A stretch of DNA of 64,000 nt, taken from Alloboseaceae bacterium BT-24-1. GTDB lineage: Bacteria > Pseudomonadota > Alphaproteobacteria > Rhizobiales > Beijerinckiaceae. Below the pieces are notes generated by a model. The model saw only the letters and a program-made list of their open reading frames with translations, made no database searches and was not told the DNA's origin. Location: positions 14,617 to 78,616 of the forward strand of contig JAOYTL010000022.1 in the NCBI GenBank assembly GCA_025846845.1, in the 5' to 3' direction. A program made the translations under genes and the position numbers. Positions 44,362 through 54,149 of this stretch are shown in pieces (position 1 is the first letter of the stretch; the number at the start of each line of letters is the position of its first letter).

Positions 44362-44395
44362 CATTTGCAGGCGCGGAACAGAATGTTTGCGTCAT
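44362..44395 (-). promoter_or_regulatory. Candidate betaine-regulon operator in the etfB/regulator divergent gap
   Basis: On the minus strand this reads GACGCAAACATTCTGTTCCG followed by a second half-site TGCAAAT. The first 18 bases (CGCAAACATTCTGT-x-CCG) are identical, except for one position, to the site before soxB. Half-sites begin 22 bp apart, two helical turns, as expected for an AraC-family dimer on direct repeats. Orientation matches the etfB direction. The regulator is not proven. Confidence 0.5.
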
Positions 44396-44449
44396 AAAAG
44401 GATTATCGCTACGACATTGCGAGCCCAGCGACACGATTGGGAGGGAACG

Positions 44450-45532
44450 ATGACAGCCAGCGGACGAGATGGCGGAACCGCGCCTTACCGCCAGGATGCA
44501 CGGGCCCTACGGTCGAGACAGGGCAAGCCTCGCCTATCGGTAGGATTCATCCTCGCCAAGCGCTTCACCTTGTGCGCATTCGCTAACTTCGTCGACGTTC
44601 TGAGGCTTGCCGCTGACGAGGGTGATCGGAGCAGGCCGATCATGTGCGAGTGGAGCGTTCTTTCCGACACGCTGGATGTTATGCCTTCGAGTTGCGGCAT
44701 CACCATCCAGCCAACGGAAAGGCTGGGCGATCCGACGAAATTCGACTACATCGTGGTCATCGGCGGTCTCATCGAAGAGATTCCGAATATCAGCACCGCT
44801 TACACGCAGTATCTGCAGCAGGCTGCGGCGGCCGGTGTACCGCTCGCCGGCGTGTGTACGGGAGCCTTCATTCTCCATCGCGCCGGGCTCATGGACGGAT
44901 ATCGTTGTTGCGTTAGCTGGTTCCACTATACGGACTTCCTTGAGCAGTTCGACGGCCTCAATCCGGTCTCAGACCAGATCTTCGTCGTCGACCGGAACCG
45001 GCTCACCTGCTCGGGCGGCGCGAGCTCCGCCCATCTTGCTGCCTATTTGGTCGAAAAACATGTCGGCCGCGCACAGGCCAGCAAGAGCCTGCACATCATG
45101 ATTATCGACGATGCCTTGCAGCCGGAGAAGCCCCAGCCCGGCATTCCGCTCGATCTCAAGACGCAGGATCCGATGGTGAAGCGGGCGCTTCTCATCATGC
45201 AGCAGCATATCGATACTCCGCTCTCGGTGACGGAGGTCGCCCGCCGGATGGGTAACAGCAAGCGCCAGCTCGAAAGGCATTTTCGAGCGGCGCTCGGCAG
45301 TTCTCCGCAGGCTGCCTTCCTCGGTTTGCGCCTGTCGTTCGCGCGCCATCTCGTTGAAACCACGGAGAAATCGATCGCCGCGATCGCCGTGGCGTGCGGC
45401 TTCTGCGATTCCTCGCATCTCAGCCGTATGTTTCGGCGCCGCTTCGACCATACACCGCACGAGCTTCGCAGGTCGCGGCCAGACGAGCAGGCTCGCCCGT
45501 GCGATACACTCGAAATACCCATCCACGCCTGA
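44450..45532 (+). CDS. GlxA-type AraC-family regulator (DJ-1/PfpI sensor plus AraC HTH)
   Basis: The 360-residue protein has an N-terminal DJ-1/PfpI-like amidotransferase-fold sensor (VGFILAKRFTLCAFANFVDV, GVCTGAFILHRAGLMDGYRC) and a C-terminal double AraC helix-turn-helix (TEVARRMGNSKRQLERHFRA, AIAVACGFCDSSHLSRMFRR). This layout is that of GbdR, SouR and CdhR, the regulators of betaine, sarcosine and carnitine catabolism in Pseudomonas. The ATG at 44450 follows GGGAGGGAA. It sits between etfBA and soxBDAG, so it is likely the betaine/dimethylglycine or sarcosine activator. Confidence 0.88.
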   Translation: MTASGRDGGTAPYRQDARALRSRQGKPRLSVGFILAKRFTLCAFANFVDVLRLAADEGDRSRPIMCEWSVLSDTLDVMPSSCGITIQPTERLGDPTKFDYIVVIGGLIEEIPNISTAYTQYLQQAAAAGVPLAGVCTGAFILHRAGLMDGYRCCVSWFHYTDFLEQFDGLNPVSDQIFVVDRNRLTCSGGASSAHLAAYLVEKHVGRAQASKSLHIMIIDDALQPEKPQPGIPLDLKTQDPMVKRALLIMQQHIDTPLSVTEVARRMGNSKRQLERHFRAALGSSPQAAFLGLRLSFARHLVETTEKSIAAIAVACGFCDSSHLSRMFRRRFDHTPHELRRSRPDEQARPCDTLEIPIHA

Positions 45533-45840
45533 ACGCTGCCGGCCAGGGCCGCAAGTAGGTCCTGTTTGAGCCTCTGCGTCCTGCAGCGTCGAACGAGAAC
45601 GGCCGGCGTCTTGCTTGCCGCGTAGGATGCAGACGGCAGAGGCCGGGAGAGCGATGTCCTTCGCCAGACTCAGGCAACGTCGACGCTTAGATCTCAAGCG
45701 AGCATTGACCCGGCCAAACGAAGCCGCGGCCTGTCCCATACCGATGGGTCAGTAGTTTTTCATTGCGTCGGCACAATCGCGGCTCGCGAGGGATCCGCTC
45801 CGCCGGTCTCCGCAGCCCGTGTCGTTTAGTTGCAGCCGAT

Positions 45841-45872
45841 TTGACGCAAACATTCTGTGCCGTTCGGGCAAT
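45841..45872 (+). promoter_or_regulatory. Candidate operator upstream of soxB
   Basis: TTGACGCAAACATTCTGTGC begins this 32-bp element, and the second half-site GGGCAAT ends it at 45872, giving GCAAAC-N14-GGGCAAT. It lies about 41 bases before the soxB ATG and closely matches elements before the etfB/regulator genes, the binding-protein gene and the second regulator gene. Likely a GlxA-type activator site (inference). Confidence 0.55.
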
Positions 45873-45913
45873 GTCTTGATACTCCCGATGCCTGTCATCG
45901 TGCGGGGCGTGCA

Positions 45914-47167
45914 ATGAGCCATTTTTCCTTCTCGGCACTGCTGGCCAATGCACTGACCGGACACAAGAACTGGAAGCCTCAATGGCCGGATGCCGAGCCG
46001 AAGGCCGAGTACGACGTCGTCATCGTCGGCGCCGGCGGGCATGGCCTCGGCGCCGCATATTATCTCTCCAAGGAACACGACGTCGGCAAGGTGGCCGTGA
46101 TCGAGAAGGGGTGGCTGGGTGGCGGAAACACCGGCCGCAACACCACGATCATTCGCTCGAACTATCTCTATGACGAAAGCGCGATGCTGTACGAGCACGC
46201 GATGAAGCTGTGGGAAGGGCTCAGCCAGGAGCTCAACTACAACGTCATGTTCTCGCAGCGCGGCGTGATGATGCTGGCGCACAACGTTCATGACGTGCAG
46301 AGCTTCAAGCGCCATATTTATTCGAACCGCCTCAACGGCATCGACAACGCATGGCTGACGCCGGAGCAGGCCAAGGATTTCTGTCCTCCGCTCAACATCG
46401 CGGCGAACGCGCGCTATCCGGTCATGGGTGCCGCCCTGCAGCGCCGCGGCGGTGTCGCTCGTCACGATGCCGTCGCCTGGGGCTATGCACGCGGCGCCGC
46501 CGCGCGCGGCGTCGACATCATCCAGAACTGCCCGGTCACCGCCATCCGCCGCGACGCCTCGGGCAAGGTGATCGGCGTCGAGACGGCGAAGGGCTTCATC
46601 AAGGCGAAGAAGGTGGCCGTCTCGGCGGCCGGCAACACCTCGGTGGTGATGGATACTGCGGGCGTGCGCCTGCCGCTCGAGAGCTACCCGCTCCAGGCCC
46701 TGGTCTCCGAGCCGGTCAAGCCGATCTTCCCTTGCGTGGTTATGTCCAACACCGTGCACGCCTATATTTCGCAATCGGACAAGGGTGAGTTGGTCATCGG
46801 CTCCGGCACGGATCAGTACGTCTCCTATAGCCAGCGCGGCGGCCTACCGCTGATCGAGCACACGGTTGCGGCGATCTGCGAGGTCTTCCCGATTTTCACC
46901 CGCATGCGCATGCTGCGCAAATGGGGCGGCATCGTCGACGTCACCCCTGACCGGTCGCCGATCCTCGGCAAGACGCCGGTGTCCGGACTCTACGTCAATT
47001 GCGGCTGGGGCACGGGCGGCTTCAAGGCGACGCCGGGCTCGGCCCATGTCTTCGCCCACACAATCGCCCGCGACGAACCGCATCCCATCAACGCGCCATT
47101 CACGCTGGAGCGCTTCACCACCGGCCGGCTGATCGACGAAGCGGCCGCCGCCGCCGTCGCCCATTGA
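45914..47167 (+). CDS. soxB: Heterotetrameric sarcosine oxidase beta subunit
   Basis: The 417-residue flavoprotein has the dinucleotide loop VVIVGAGGHGLGAAYYL near residues 35-51 and the SoxB features GNTGRNTTIIRSNYL and KWGGIVDVTPDRSPILGKTP. In heterotetrameric sarcosine oxidase, SoxB holds FAD and the covalent FMN bound to a conserved His in its C-terminal half, and oxidises sarcosine to glycine. It is the first gene of a soxBDAG-glyA-sdaA operon and is preceded by a candidate operator. Confidence 0.94.
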   Translation: MSHFSFSALLANALTGHKNWKPQWPDAEPKAEYDVVIVGAGGHGLGAAYYLSKEHDVGKVAVIEKGWLGGGNTGRNTTIIRSNYLYDESAMLYEHAMKLWEGLSQELNYNVMFSQRGVMMLAHNVHDVQSFKRHIYSNRLNGIDNAWLTPEQAKDFCPPLNIAANARYPVMGAALQRRGGVARHDAVAWGYARGAAARGVDIIQNCPVTAIRRDASGKVIGVETAKGFIKAKKVAVSAAGNTSVVMDTAGVRLPLESYPLQALVSEPVKPIFPCVVMSNTVHAYISQSDKGELVIGSGTDQYVSYSQRGGLPLIEHTVAAICEVFPIFTRMRMLRKWGGIVDVTPDRSPILGKTPVSGLYVNCGWGTGGFKATPGSAHVFAHTIARDEPHPINAPFTLERFTTGRLIDEAAAAAVAH

Positions 47168-47180
47168 CGGAGGGACGACT

Positions 47181-47483
47181 ATGCTTCTCATCCGCTGCCC
47201 CTATTGCGAGGCCGAGCGTCCGGAGCTCGAGTTCGCCTATGCCGGCGAGGCCCATATCGCCCGCCCCGCTGACCCCGCGAAGCTGAGCGACGAGGCGTGG
47301 AGGGACCATCTGTTCATCCGCTCGAATCCGCGCGGGCTCCATTACGAGCGCTGGCGGCACATCCATGGCTGCGGCCGCTTCTTCAATGCGCTGCGCGACA
47401 CCGTCAGCGACAAGTTCGTGACGACCTACAGGACCGGGCTGCCGCGCCCGAGCGAACCGGAACTCGGGGGCGCGCGCTCATGA
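47181..47483 (+). CDS. soxD: Heterotetrameric sarcosine oxidase delta subunit
   Basis: The 100-residue protein begins LIRCPYCEAERPELEF; Cys6 and Cys9, a later His (near residue 59, YERWRHIHGCGRFF) and Cys63 are the zinc ligands of SoxD. It is a structural subunit bound to SoxA. The gene overlaps soxA by 4 bases (ATGA), so translation is coupled. Confidence 0.93.
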   Translation: MLLIRCPYCEAERPELEFAYAGEAHIARPADPAKLSDEAWRDHLFIRSNPRGLHYERWRHIHGCGRFFNALRDTVSDKFVTTYRTGLPRPSEPELGGARS

Positions 47484-50473
47484 ACGACCATCGCATCGCC
47501 GGCAAGGGGCGCATCGATCGGACCAGGCCGATCCGCTTCACCTTTAACGGAACCGGCTATGAGGGTTTCCAGGGCGACACGCTCGCCTCCGCGTTGCTCG
47601 CCAACGGCGTGCACCTCGTCGGCCGCTCGTTCAAGTACCACCGTCCGCGCGGCATCCTCTCGGCCGGCTCGGAGGAGCCGAACGCACTGGTCGGCACGGA
47701 CCGCGGACCCGGCCGGTTCGAGCCGAACACACGGGCGACCATGCTCGAGATATCTGAGGGGCTGGTCACGACGAGCCAGAACCACTGGCCGTCCCTGGAG
47801 CGGGACGTCGGCGCGATCAACGACGCCCTCCACATGCTGTTCTCGGCCGGCTTCTATTACAAGACCTTCATGTGGCCGAAGTCGTTCTGGAACAAGGTCT
47901 ACGAGCCCTTCATCCGTGGCGCCGCCGGTCTCGGCAAGTCGCCGACCCAGCCGGACCCCGACGTCTATGCTAGCCGCTTCGCCCATTGCGACGTCCTGGT
48001 CGTCGGTGCCGGCCCAACCGGCCTGGCGGCTGCACTCGAAGCCGGCCGGGCCGGCGCGAAGGTCGTTCTCGTCGACGAGCAGGCAGAGCCGGGCGGCTCG
48101 CTCCTATTCGAGACCGATGCCGGCATTGATGGTCAGTCCGGATGGGGCTGGCTGAAGGGCGCCGTCAACGAGCTGTCAGCGCTTCCGAACGTTACGCTGC
48201 TGCCGCGCACCACGGCTATCGGCTACTATCACCAGAATCTGGTCGGGCTGTGCCAGCGCCTCACCGACCACCTCGCCTCGCCGCCGGAAGGTGCGCCGCG
48301 CGAACGTCTGTGGAAACTACGCGCCAAGCAGGTGGTGCTGGCGCAGGGCTCGATCGAGAAGCCGCTCGTCTTCGACGGTAACGACCGTCCGGGCGTCATG
48401 CTCGCAGGGGCGGCGCGCAGCTATCTCAACCGCTACGGCGTCACGGTCGGCGATCGTCCCGTCGTCGTAACCTCGCACGACAGCGCCTGGCTCGCCGCCT
48501 TCGATCTCGCCCGCGCCGGTGTCAGGATCGCGGCCATCGTCGACCTGCGTGCCAACGTCGCCGGCTATCTGAAGTCGAGCGCCAGCGCTTTGGGCATCGA
48601 GGTTCTTGCCGGCTGGACTGTTACCGGCACCAAGGGCCGCCTGCGGGTCTCCTCCGTCCGCGTCAATCCAGCCGGCGGCACGGTCGGCGGTGCCCAGATG
48701 ATCGCGTGCGACAGCCTGCTGATGAGCGGCGGCTGGACTCCCAGCGTCCATCTCTTCTCGCATAGCAAGGGCAAGCTCGACTGGCAGGACGAGACGCAGA
48801 GCTTCCTTCCAGGCGAGCATGCCGAGGCGAGCCGCTGCGCCGGCGCCGGCAACGGCGCCTTCGGGCTTGCCAGTGCGCTTGCGCAGGGCGCCCAGGCCGG
48901 GGCAGCGGCCGCGGCAGACGCCGGCTTTGAGGGCACCGCCTCGGTCTACAAGGTCGAGGGCGAGTTCGCCCTCACGGGAGCGAGCAAGCGCGAGCTGCCG
49001 ACCGACAGGAATGCGGCGACGGCGAAGGCCTTCGTTGATTTCCAGAACGATGTGACCGCCAAGGATATCCGGCTCGCCGTGCGCGAGGGCTTCAAGTCGA
49101 TCGAGCACGTCAAGCGCTACACCACCAACGGCATGGCAACCGACCAGGGTAAGACCTCCAACATCAATGGCCTCGCCATCGCAGCCGACGCCGTCGGCCG
49201 GCCCGCCCCCCAGGTAGGCCTCACCACCTTCCGGCCGCCCTACACTCCGACCACCTTCGGAGCCTTCTGCGGCTATAACCGCGGCGCGCTGTTCGAAGTG
49301 ATGCGAAAGACGCCGATCGACGGCTGGGCGCAAGCGAACGATGCGGTATTCGAGCCGGTCTCGCTCTGGCGGCGCGCCTGGTACTTCCCCAAGCCGGGCG
49401 AGGACATGCACGCGGCCGTCGCTCGCGAGTGCAAGGCCGTCCGCGACTCCCTAGGGATTTTTGACGCATCGACGCTCGGCAAGATCGAGATCGTCGGTCC
49501 GGATGCGGCCGAATTCATGAACCGCATATACACCAACCTGTGGACCAAGCTCGCGCCCGGCCGCTGCCGCTATGGCGTGCTGCTAGGCGAGGACGGCTTC
49601 ATCCGCGACGACGGCGTGATCGGCCGTATGACCAGTGACCGCTTCCACGTCACCACCACGACCGGCGCCGCCGCTCGGGTCCTCAGCATGATGGAGGACT
49701 ATCTGCAGACCGAGTGGCCGGACCTCAAGGTGTGGCTGACCTCAACGACGGAGCAATGGTCGGTCATCGCGCTCAACGGCCCGAACGCGCGACGCCTGAT
49801 CGCGCCTCTGATCGAAGGCATCGACCTCTCCGAGGAAGCCTTCCCGCACATGGCGGTCGCCGAAGGCCGTATCTGCGGAGTGCCCACGCGCCTGTTCCGC
49901 GTGAGCTTCACCGGCGAGCGGGGCTACGAGATCAATGTGCCGGCGCGCCACGGCCGAGCGATCTGGGACAAGCTGCTTCAGGAGGGACAGGCTTACGCCA
50001 TCACGCCCTACGGCACCGAGACCATGCACGTCCTGCGCGCCGAGAAGGGCTATATCATCGTCGGGCAGGACACGGACGGCACGCTGACGCCAGACGACGC
50101 CGGTCTCGGCTGGGCCATCGGCAAGACGAAGCCGGACTTCGTCGGCAAGCGCTCGCTCACACGGCCGGACATGCTCAAGGAGGACCGCAAGCAGCTCGTC
50201 GGACTGCTGACGGAGAACCCCAAGACCGTGCTCGAAGAGGGAGCGCAGATCGTCCTCTCCCCCGATCAGCCGCTTCCTGCGAAGATGGTAGGGCATGTGA
50301 CCTCATCCTATTGGAGCGCCGCGCTGGGTCGGTCGATCGCGCTGGCCGTGATCGAAGGCGGCAGGTCCCGCATGGGGCAGACCGTGCATATCCCGATGCC
50401 GAACGGCACGCTTCGCGCCGAAATCACCGGAATGGTCTTCGTCGATCCAGGCAATACGCGCCTCAGCGCCTAG
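47480..50473 (+). CDS. soxA: Heterotetrameric sarcosine oxidase alpha subunit
   Basis: The 997-residue protein has an N-terminal 2Fe-2S-like fold without cluster (GFQGDTLASALLANGVHLVG), a NAD-binding domain (VLVVGAGPTGLAAALEAGRA near residue 175), and a large C-terminal GcvT-like domain (VSFTGERGYEINVPARHG) that binds tetrahydrofolate. It channels the oxidised methyl group so that 5,10-methylene-THF is formed in place of free formaldehyde. Length fits SoxA (about 960-1000 residues). Confidence 0.95.
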   Translation: MNDHRIAGKGRIDRTRPIRFTFNGTGYEGFQGDTLASALLANGVHLVGRSFKYHRPRGILSAGSEEPNALVGTDRGPGRFEPNTRATMLEISEGLVTTSQNHWPSLERDVGAINDALHMLFSAGFYYKTFMWPKSFWNKVYEPFIRGAAGLGKSPTQPDPDVYASRFAHCDVLVVGAGPTGLAAALEAGRAGAKVVLVDEQAEPGGSLLFETDAGIDGQSGWGWLKGAVNELSALPNVTLLPRTTAIGYYHQNLVGLCQRLTDHLASPPEGAPRERLWKLRAKQVVLAQGSIEKPLVFDGNDRPGVMLAGAARSYLNRYGVTVGDRPVVVTSHDSAWLAAFDLARAGVRIAAIVDLRANVAGYLKSSASALGIEVLAGWTVTGTKGRLRVSSVRVNPAGGTVGGAQMIACDSLLMSGGWTPSVHLFSHSKGKLDWQDETQSFLPGEHAEASRCAGAGNGAFGLASALAQGAQAGAAAAADAGFEGTASVYKVEGEFALTGASKRELPTDRNAATAKAFVDFQNDVTAKDIRLAVREGFKSIEHVKRYTTNGMATDQGKTSNINGLAIAADAVGRPAPQVGLTTFRPPYTPTTFGAFCGYNRGALFEVMRKTPIDGWAQANDAVFEPVSLWRRAWYFPKPGEDMHAAVARECKAVRDSLGIFDASTLGKIEIVGPDAAEFMNRIYTNLWTKLAPGRCRYGVLLGEDGFIRDDGVIGRMTSDRFHVTTTTGAAARVLSMMEDYLQTEWPDLKVWLTSTTEQWSVIALNGPNARRLIAPLIEGIDLSEEAFPHMAVAEGRICGVPTRLFRVSFTGERGYEINVPARHGRAIWDKLLQEGQAYAITPYGTETMHVLRAEKGYIIVGQDTDGTLTPDDAGLGWAIGKTKPDFVGKRSLTRPDMLKEDRKQLVGLLTENPKTVLEEGAQIVLSPDQPLPAKMVGHVTSSYWSAALGRSIALAVIEGGRSRMGQTVHIPMPNGTLRAEITGMVFVDPGNTRLSA

Positions 50474-50484
50474 GAGCACCGACC

Positions 50485-51099
50485 ATGATGTATCAATATC
50501 ATCCGCCAGTCGGTCGTGCGTTGAGCACCTCCAGGGATGCCGGGCTTGACAAGGGCGCAGCCGGTTTCAGCGAGCGAACGGCCGTCGAAACGCCTCGGCT
50601 CAGCCTCAGGCCGGTGGTGGATGGGGCACGTTTCAGCCTGAGGATCGAGCCTAAAGGTCTTGAGGCCGCCTCGAAGGTCCTGGGCCTCGCGCTCCCGAAA
50701 GCGATCGGCGGAGCCGCTTCGTCCGGCGGCAGGATCGCGATCTGCCTGGGACCCGACGAATGGTATCTCATCGCACCGCCATCCGAGCAGGAGAGCCTAG
50801 AGCGCGGCTTCGCCGAGCTGTACGCCACCACGATTCATAGCCTGGTCGATGTCGGCCATCGCGAGGTCGGGATCGAGATCGCAGGTGCCGGCGCGGCGCA
50901 CGCGCTTCAGGCCGCAATCGCCTTCGACATCGAGGCCATGCCATTCAGCAGCGGCTGCCGGACGCTGATGGACAAGGCTCAGATCATCCTGCTGCGCGAA
51001 GCGGAGGACCGCTTCCGCATCGAGGTCTGGCGCTCCTTCGCCGATCACGTCTGGGAGCTGCTGCAAATCGTCGGCCGCGAAATCGAGCTCGGCATCTGA
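50485..51099 (+). CDS. soxG: Heterotetrameric sarcosine oxidase gamma subunit
   Basis: The 204-residue protein matches SoxG: ICLGPDEWYLIAPP in the centre and SLVDVGHREVGIEIAGAGA after it, within a small GcvT-like fold that packs on SoxA. A TAGGAG site precedes the ATG. A second Met directly follows the first. It completes the four-subunit oxidase in the normal order B-D-A-G. Confidence 0.92.
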   Translation: MMYQYHPPVGRALSTSRDAGLDKGAAGFSERTAVETPRLSLRPVVDGARFSLRIEPKGLEAASKVLGLALPKAIGGAASSGGRIAICLGPDEWYLIAPPSEQESLERGFAELYATTIHSLVDVGHREVGIEIAGAGAAHALQAAIAFDIEAMPFSSGCRTLMDKAQIILLREAEDRFRIEVWRSFADHVWELLQIVGREIELGI

Positions 51100-51122
51100 G
51101 TCCCGCCGCGGGAGGAAAACAC

Positions 51123-52391
51123 ATGCTGCAAAGCAATTCATCGAACACGCTCTCCGACCAGGCCATCGCCGCGGCCATCGACCGGGAGCTCGACCGTCAG
51201 CAGAACCAGATCGAGTTGATCGCCTCGGAGAACATCGTCTCCCTCGACGTGCTCAGGGCACAGGGCTCGATCCTGACCAACAAATACGCCGAGGGCTACC
51301 CCGGCAAGCGCTATTACGGCGGCTGCAAATTCGTCGACGAGGTCGAGACCATCGCCATCGAGAGAGCCAAGCAGCTCTTCGGCGCGGCCTTTGCCAATGT
51401 CCAGCCTCATTCGGGTGCGCAGGCCAACCAGGCCGTGTTCCTGGCGCTGCTTCAGCCTGGCGACAGGGTCATGGGCATGTCGTTGGCCCATGGCGGCCAT
51501 CTGACTCATGGCTCGCCGGTCACCATGTCCGGCAAATGGTTCGAGGTGGTGAGCTATGAGGTCCGCCAATCCGACCAGCGGATCGATTATGAGGATCTGC
51601 GTGCCCGGGCGCTGGAAACCCGTCCAAAGCTGATCGTCGCCGGTGCCTCGGCCTATCCGCGCGCCATCGACTTCGCAGCCTTCCGCAAGATCGCCAACGA
51701 GATCGGGGCCTGGCTGATGGTCGACATGGCCCATTATGCCGGGCTCGTCGCAGCCGGCCTCTATCCGGATCCGCTCCCGCATGCGCATGTCGTCACCACG
51801 ACGACCCACAAGACCCTGCGTGGGCCGCGCGGCGGCATGATCCTCACCAATGACGAGGCGCTGGCCAAGAAGTTCAATTCGGCCGTGTTCCCCGGCAATC
51901 AGGGCGGGCCCCTCATGCATGTCATCGCGGCCAAGGCGGTCGCCTTCGGCGAGGCGCTGCGCCCCGGCTTCAAGGCCTATGCCTCCGAGGTCGTGAACAA
52001 TGCCAGAGCACTCAGCGACACGCTCATCGCAGGCGGCCTTGCCATCGTGTCCGGCGGCACCGACTGCCATATGGTGCTCGTCGATCTGCGCCCGAAGGGC
52101 GTGAAGGGCCGCGATGCCGAGCACGCCCTGGAACGCGGGGGCCTCACCTGCAACAAGAACGCGATCCCCTTCGATCCGGAGAAGCCCGCCGTCACCTCAG
52201 GCGTCCGCCTCGGCACATCGGCTGGCACGACCCGCGGCTTTGGCGAAGCGGAGTTCAGGCGCGTCGGCGAGCTGGTCCTCCGGGTCGTCGACGGCATCGC
52301 CGCCAACGGCCCGGCAGGAAATCCCGCCGTTGAAAGCGCGGTCCTGGCCGAGGTGAAGGAGCTCTGCTCCCGCTTCCCCATCTATGACTGA
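51123..52391 (+). CDS. glyA: Serine hydroxymethyltransferase
   Basis: The 422-residue PLP enzyme has the expected stretches NQIELIASENIVS, GKRYYGGC, ANVQPHSGAQANQAVF, VDMAHYAGLVAAG and the Lys-bearing TTTHKTLRGPRGGMIL. It joins glycine from sarcosine with methylene-THF to give serine and recycles THF. Its place between soxG and sdaA shows a dedicated catabolic copy. It starts 23 bases after soxG, with a GGGAGGAAAA site. Confidence 0.96.
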   Translation: MLQSNSSNTLSDQAIAAAIDRELDRQQNQIELIASENIVSLDVLRAQGSILTNKYAEGYPGKRYYGGCKFVDEVETIAIERAKQLFGAAFANVQPHSGAQANQAVFLALLQPGDRVMGMSLAHGGHLTHGSPVTMSGKWFEVVSYEVRQSDQRIDYEDLRARALETRPKLIVAGASAYPRAIDFAAFRKIANEIGAWLMVDMAHYAGLVAAGLYPDPLPHAHVVTTTTHKTLRGPRGGMILTNDEALAKKFNSAVFPGNQGGPLMHVIAAKAVAFGEALRPGFKAYASEVVNNARALSDTLIAGGLAIVSGGTDCHMVLVDLRPKGVKGRDAEHALERGGLTCNKNAIPFDPEKPAVTSGVRLGTSAGTTRGFGEAEFRRVGELVLRVVDGIAANGPAGNPAVESAVLAEVKELCSRFPIYD

Positions 52392-52472
52392 TCTTTCGAC
52401 CGGCTGAAGCACCCTTTCCGGGACACGCACGGACGCCCGGAATCCCGACGCGCCGCAAAGACGAGGCGTGCC

Positions 52473-53858
52473 ATGTTTCTTAGTGTATTCGACGTCTTTA
52501 AGATCGGCATCGGCCCCTCCTCGTCCCATACGATGGGGCCGATGAGCGCTGCGGCCAGCTTCCTGCGCCTGCTGCAGCAATCCGCGACCGAGCTCCGCGC
52601 CGCCCGCATCAGGGTGAGGCTCCACGGCTCGCTCGCCTTCACCGGGAAGGGGCATGCCACAGACCGCGCCGTGACGCTCGGCCTTCTCGGCTGGTGCCCG
52701 GCGGACCTGGACCTGGAAGAGGCGGAGCGTCAGCTTGAAGAGCTCCGCCAGACGCATCTCCTGCGCCCCCCGGGCCTCCCCTCCCTCGCCTTCGACCCTA
52801 CCGTCGACATCGTCTTCGACTACGGGCCAGCCTTGCCCGGCCATGCGAACGGCCTCGTCTTCGCGGCGCTCGACAGCAAGGGAGTCATCCTCCTCAGCGA
52901 AACCTATTATTCGATCGGCGGCGGCTTTGTCGTGACCGCGGCCGAGCGTGACAAACCGAAGACCGTCGCCGTCGCCGATGCGGCCTCGTGGCCTTATCCG
53001 TTCGAGAACGCAGCCGCGATGCTCCGCATGACGCGGGAGAGCGGGCTGTCGGTCGCGGCCATGAAGCGCGAGAACGAGCTGCGCCTGCGTTCCCCGGTCG
53101 AGGTCGAGGACGGCGTCGCCCGCATCTGGTCGGTGATGAACAGCTGTATCGAGCGTGGGCTGAACCGCGACGGCGAGTTGCCCGGCGGATTGCGCGTGCG
53201 CCGCAGGGCCAGCAACATCTATCAGCAATTACTGGCCGAGCGGCAGTCCAATTCCGGGCAGCCTCATGCGGCATCCGACTGGCTCAGCGTCTACGCCATG
53301 GCCGTCAACGAGGAGAACGCCGCCGGGGGCAAGGTGGTGACCTCTCCGACCAACGGCGCCGCTGGCGTCGTTCCAGCCGTGCTGCGCTATTATCTCGACC
53401 ATTGCAGGGGTGCGGAGCTCGACAGGGTGTCGGATTTCCTGCTGACGGCTGCAGCGATCGGTGGCCTGATCAAACACAACGCCTCGATTTCCGGGGCCGA
53501 GGCCGGATGCCAGGGCGAAGTCGGTTCGGCCGCCGCGATGGCAGCGGCGGGCCTGTGCGCCGTGCTTGGTGGAACACCCGAGCAGGTCGAGAACGCAGCG
53601 GAGATCGCGTTGGAACATCATCTCGGCATGACCTGCGACCCCGTCGCCGGACTGGTGCAGGTCCCTTGCATCGAACGCAACGGCATCGGCGCTACCAAGG
53701 CGGTGGCGGCGGCCTCGCTCGCGCTGCGTGGCGACGGTTCGCATTTCATGCCACTGGACAACTGCATCGAGGCGATGCGCCAGACCGGCGAAGAGATGAG
53801 TGCCAAGTTCAAGGAGACCAGCTTGGGCGGTTTGGCGGTCAACCTGCCTGAATGCTAG
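52473..53858 (+). CDS. sdaA: L-serine ammonia-lyase (iron-sulfur type)
   Basis: The 461-residue protein has the N-terminal beta-domain FDVFKIGIGPSSSHTMGPM and the alpha-domain with Cys ligands for a 4Fe-4S cluster in AGCQGEVGSAAAMAAAG, HLGMTCDPVAGLVQVPCIERN. It deaminates serine to pyruvate and ammonium, the last step of betaine breakdown here. It follows glyA after about 80 bases and ends the operon. Confidence 0.95.
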   Translation: MFLSVFDVFKIGIGPSSSHTMGPMSAAASFLRLLQQSATELRAARIRVRLHGSLAFTGKGHATDRAVTLGLLGWCPADLDLEEAERQLEELRQTHLLRPPGLPSLAFDPTVDIVFDYGPALPGHANGLVFAALDSKGVILLSETYYSIGGGFVVTAAERDKPKTVAVADAASWPYPFENAAAMLRMTRESGLSVAAMKRENELRLRSPVEVEDGVARIWSVMNSCIERGLNRDGELPGGLRVRRRASNIYQQLLAERQSNSGQPHAASDWLSVYAMAVNEENAAGGKVVTSPTNGAAGVVPAVLRYYLDHCRGAELDRVSDFLLTAAAIGGLIKHNASISGAEAGCQGEVGSAAAMAAAGLCAVLGGTPEQVENAAEIALEHHLGMTCDPVAGLVQVPCIERNGIGATKAVAAASLALRGDGSHFMPLDNCIEAMRQTGEEMSAKFKETSLGGLAVNLPEC

Positions 53859-54149
53859 CTCGCGCAGTCGCTCCGTAACAGAGGGCCTTGGACCAACAAG
53901 GGGAGCCTGGCCACGGTGATCCCGCTGCATTGCAGTTGCCGAATAATACAATCATCCTTGTTGCAGATGAGACAATTGCGACGTCGGATTTCGTCCTCGT
54001 GATGGCGCCAAAACCCGGCGCGTGATCTCCTGGTCATTCAGCGTGCGCTTCGAAGTCGCGTTGGTCCTGAGCCTCGCGGAGGCAGCCCGCGTTCCCTGTG
54101 GAAGTGGCTCCCAATCAAAAGTCACGTTCAGTTCGGTGGAGGAAATGAA
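53859..54149. other. Intergenic stretch between sdaA and fdhA
   Basis: No gene or clear repeat is seen in these 291 bases. They must hold the fdhA promoter or allow readthrough from sdaA. I did not find the GCAAAC-N14 element of the other betaine promoters here. Confidence 0.35.
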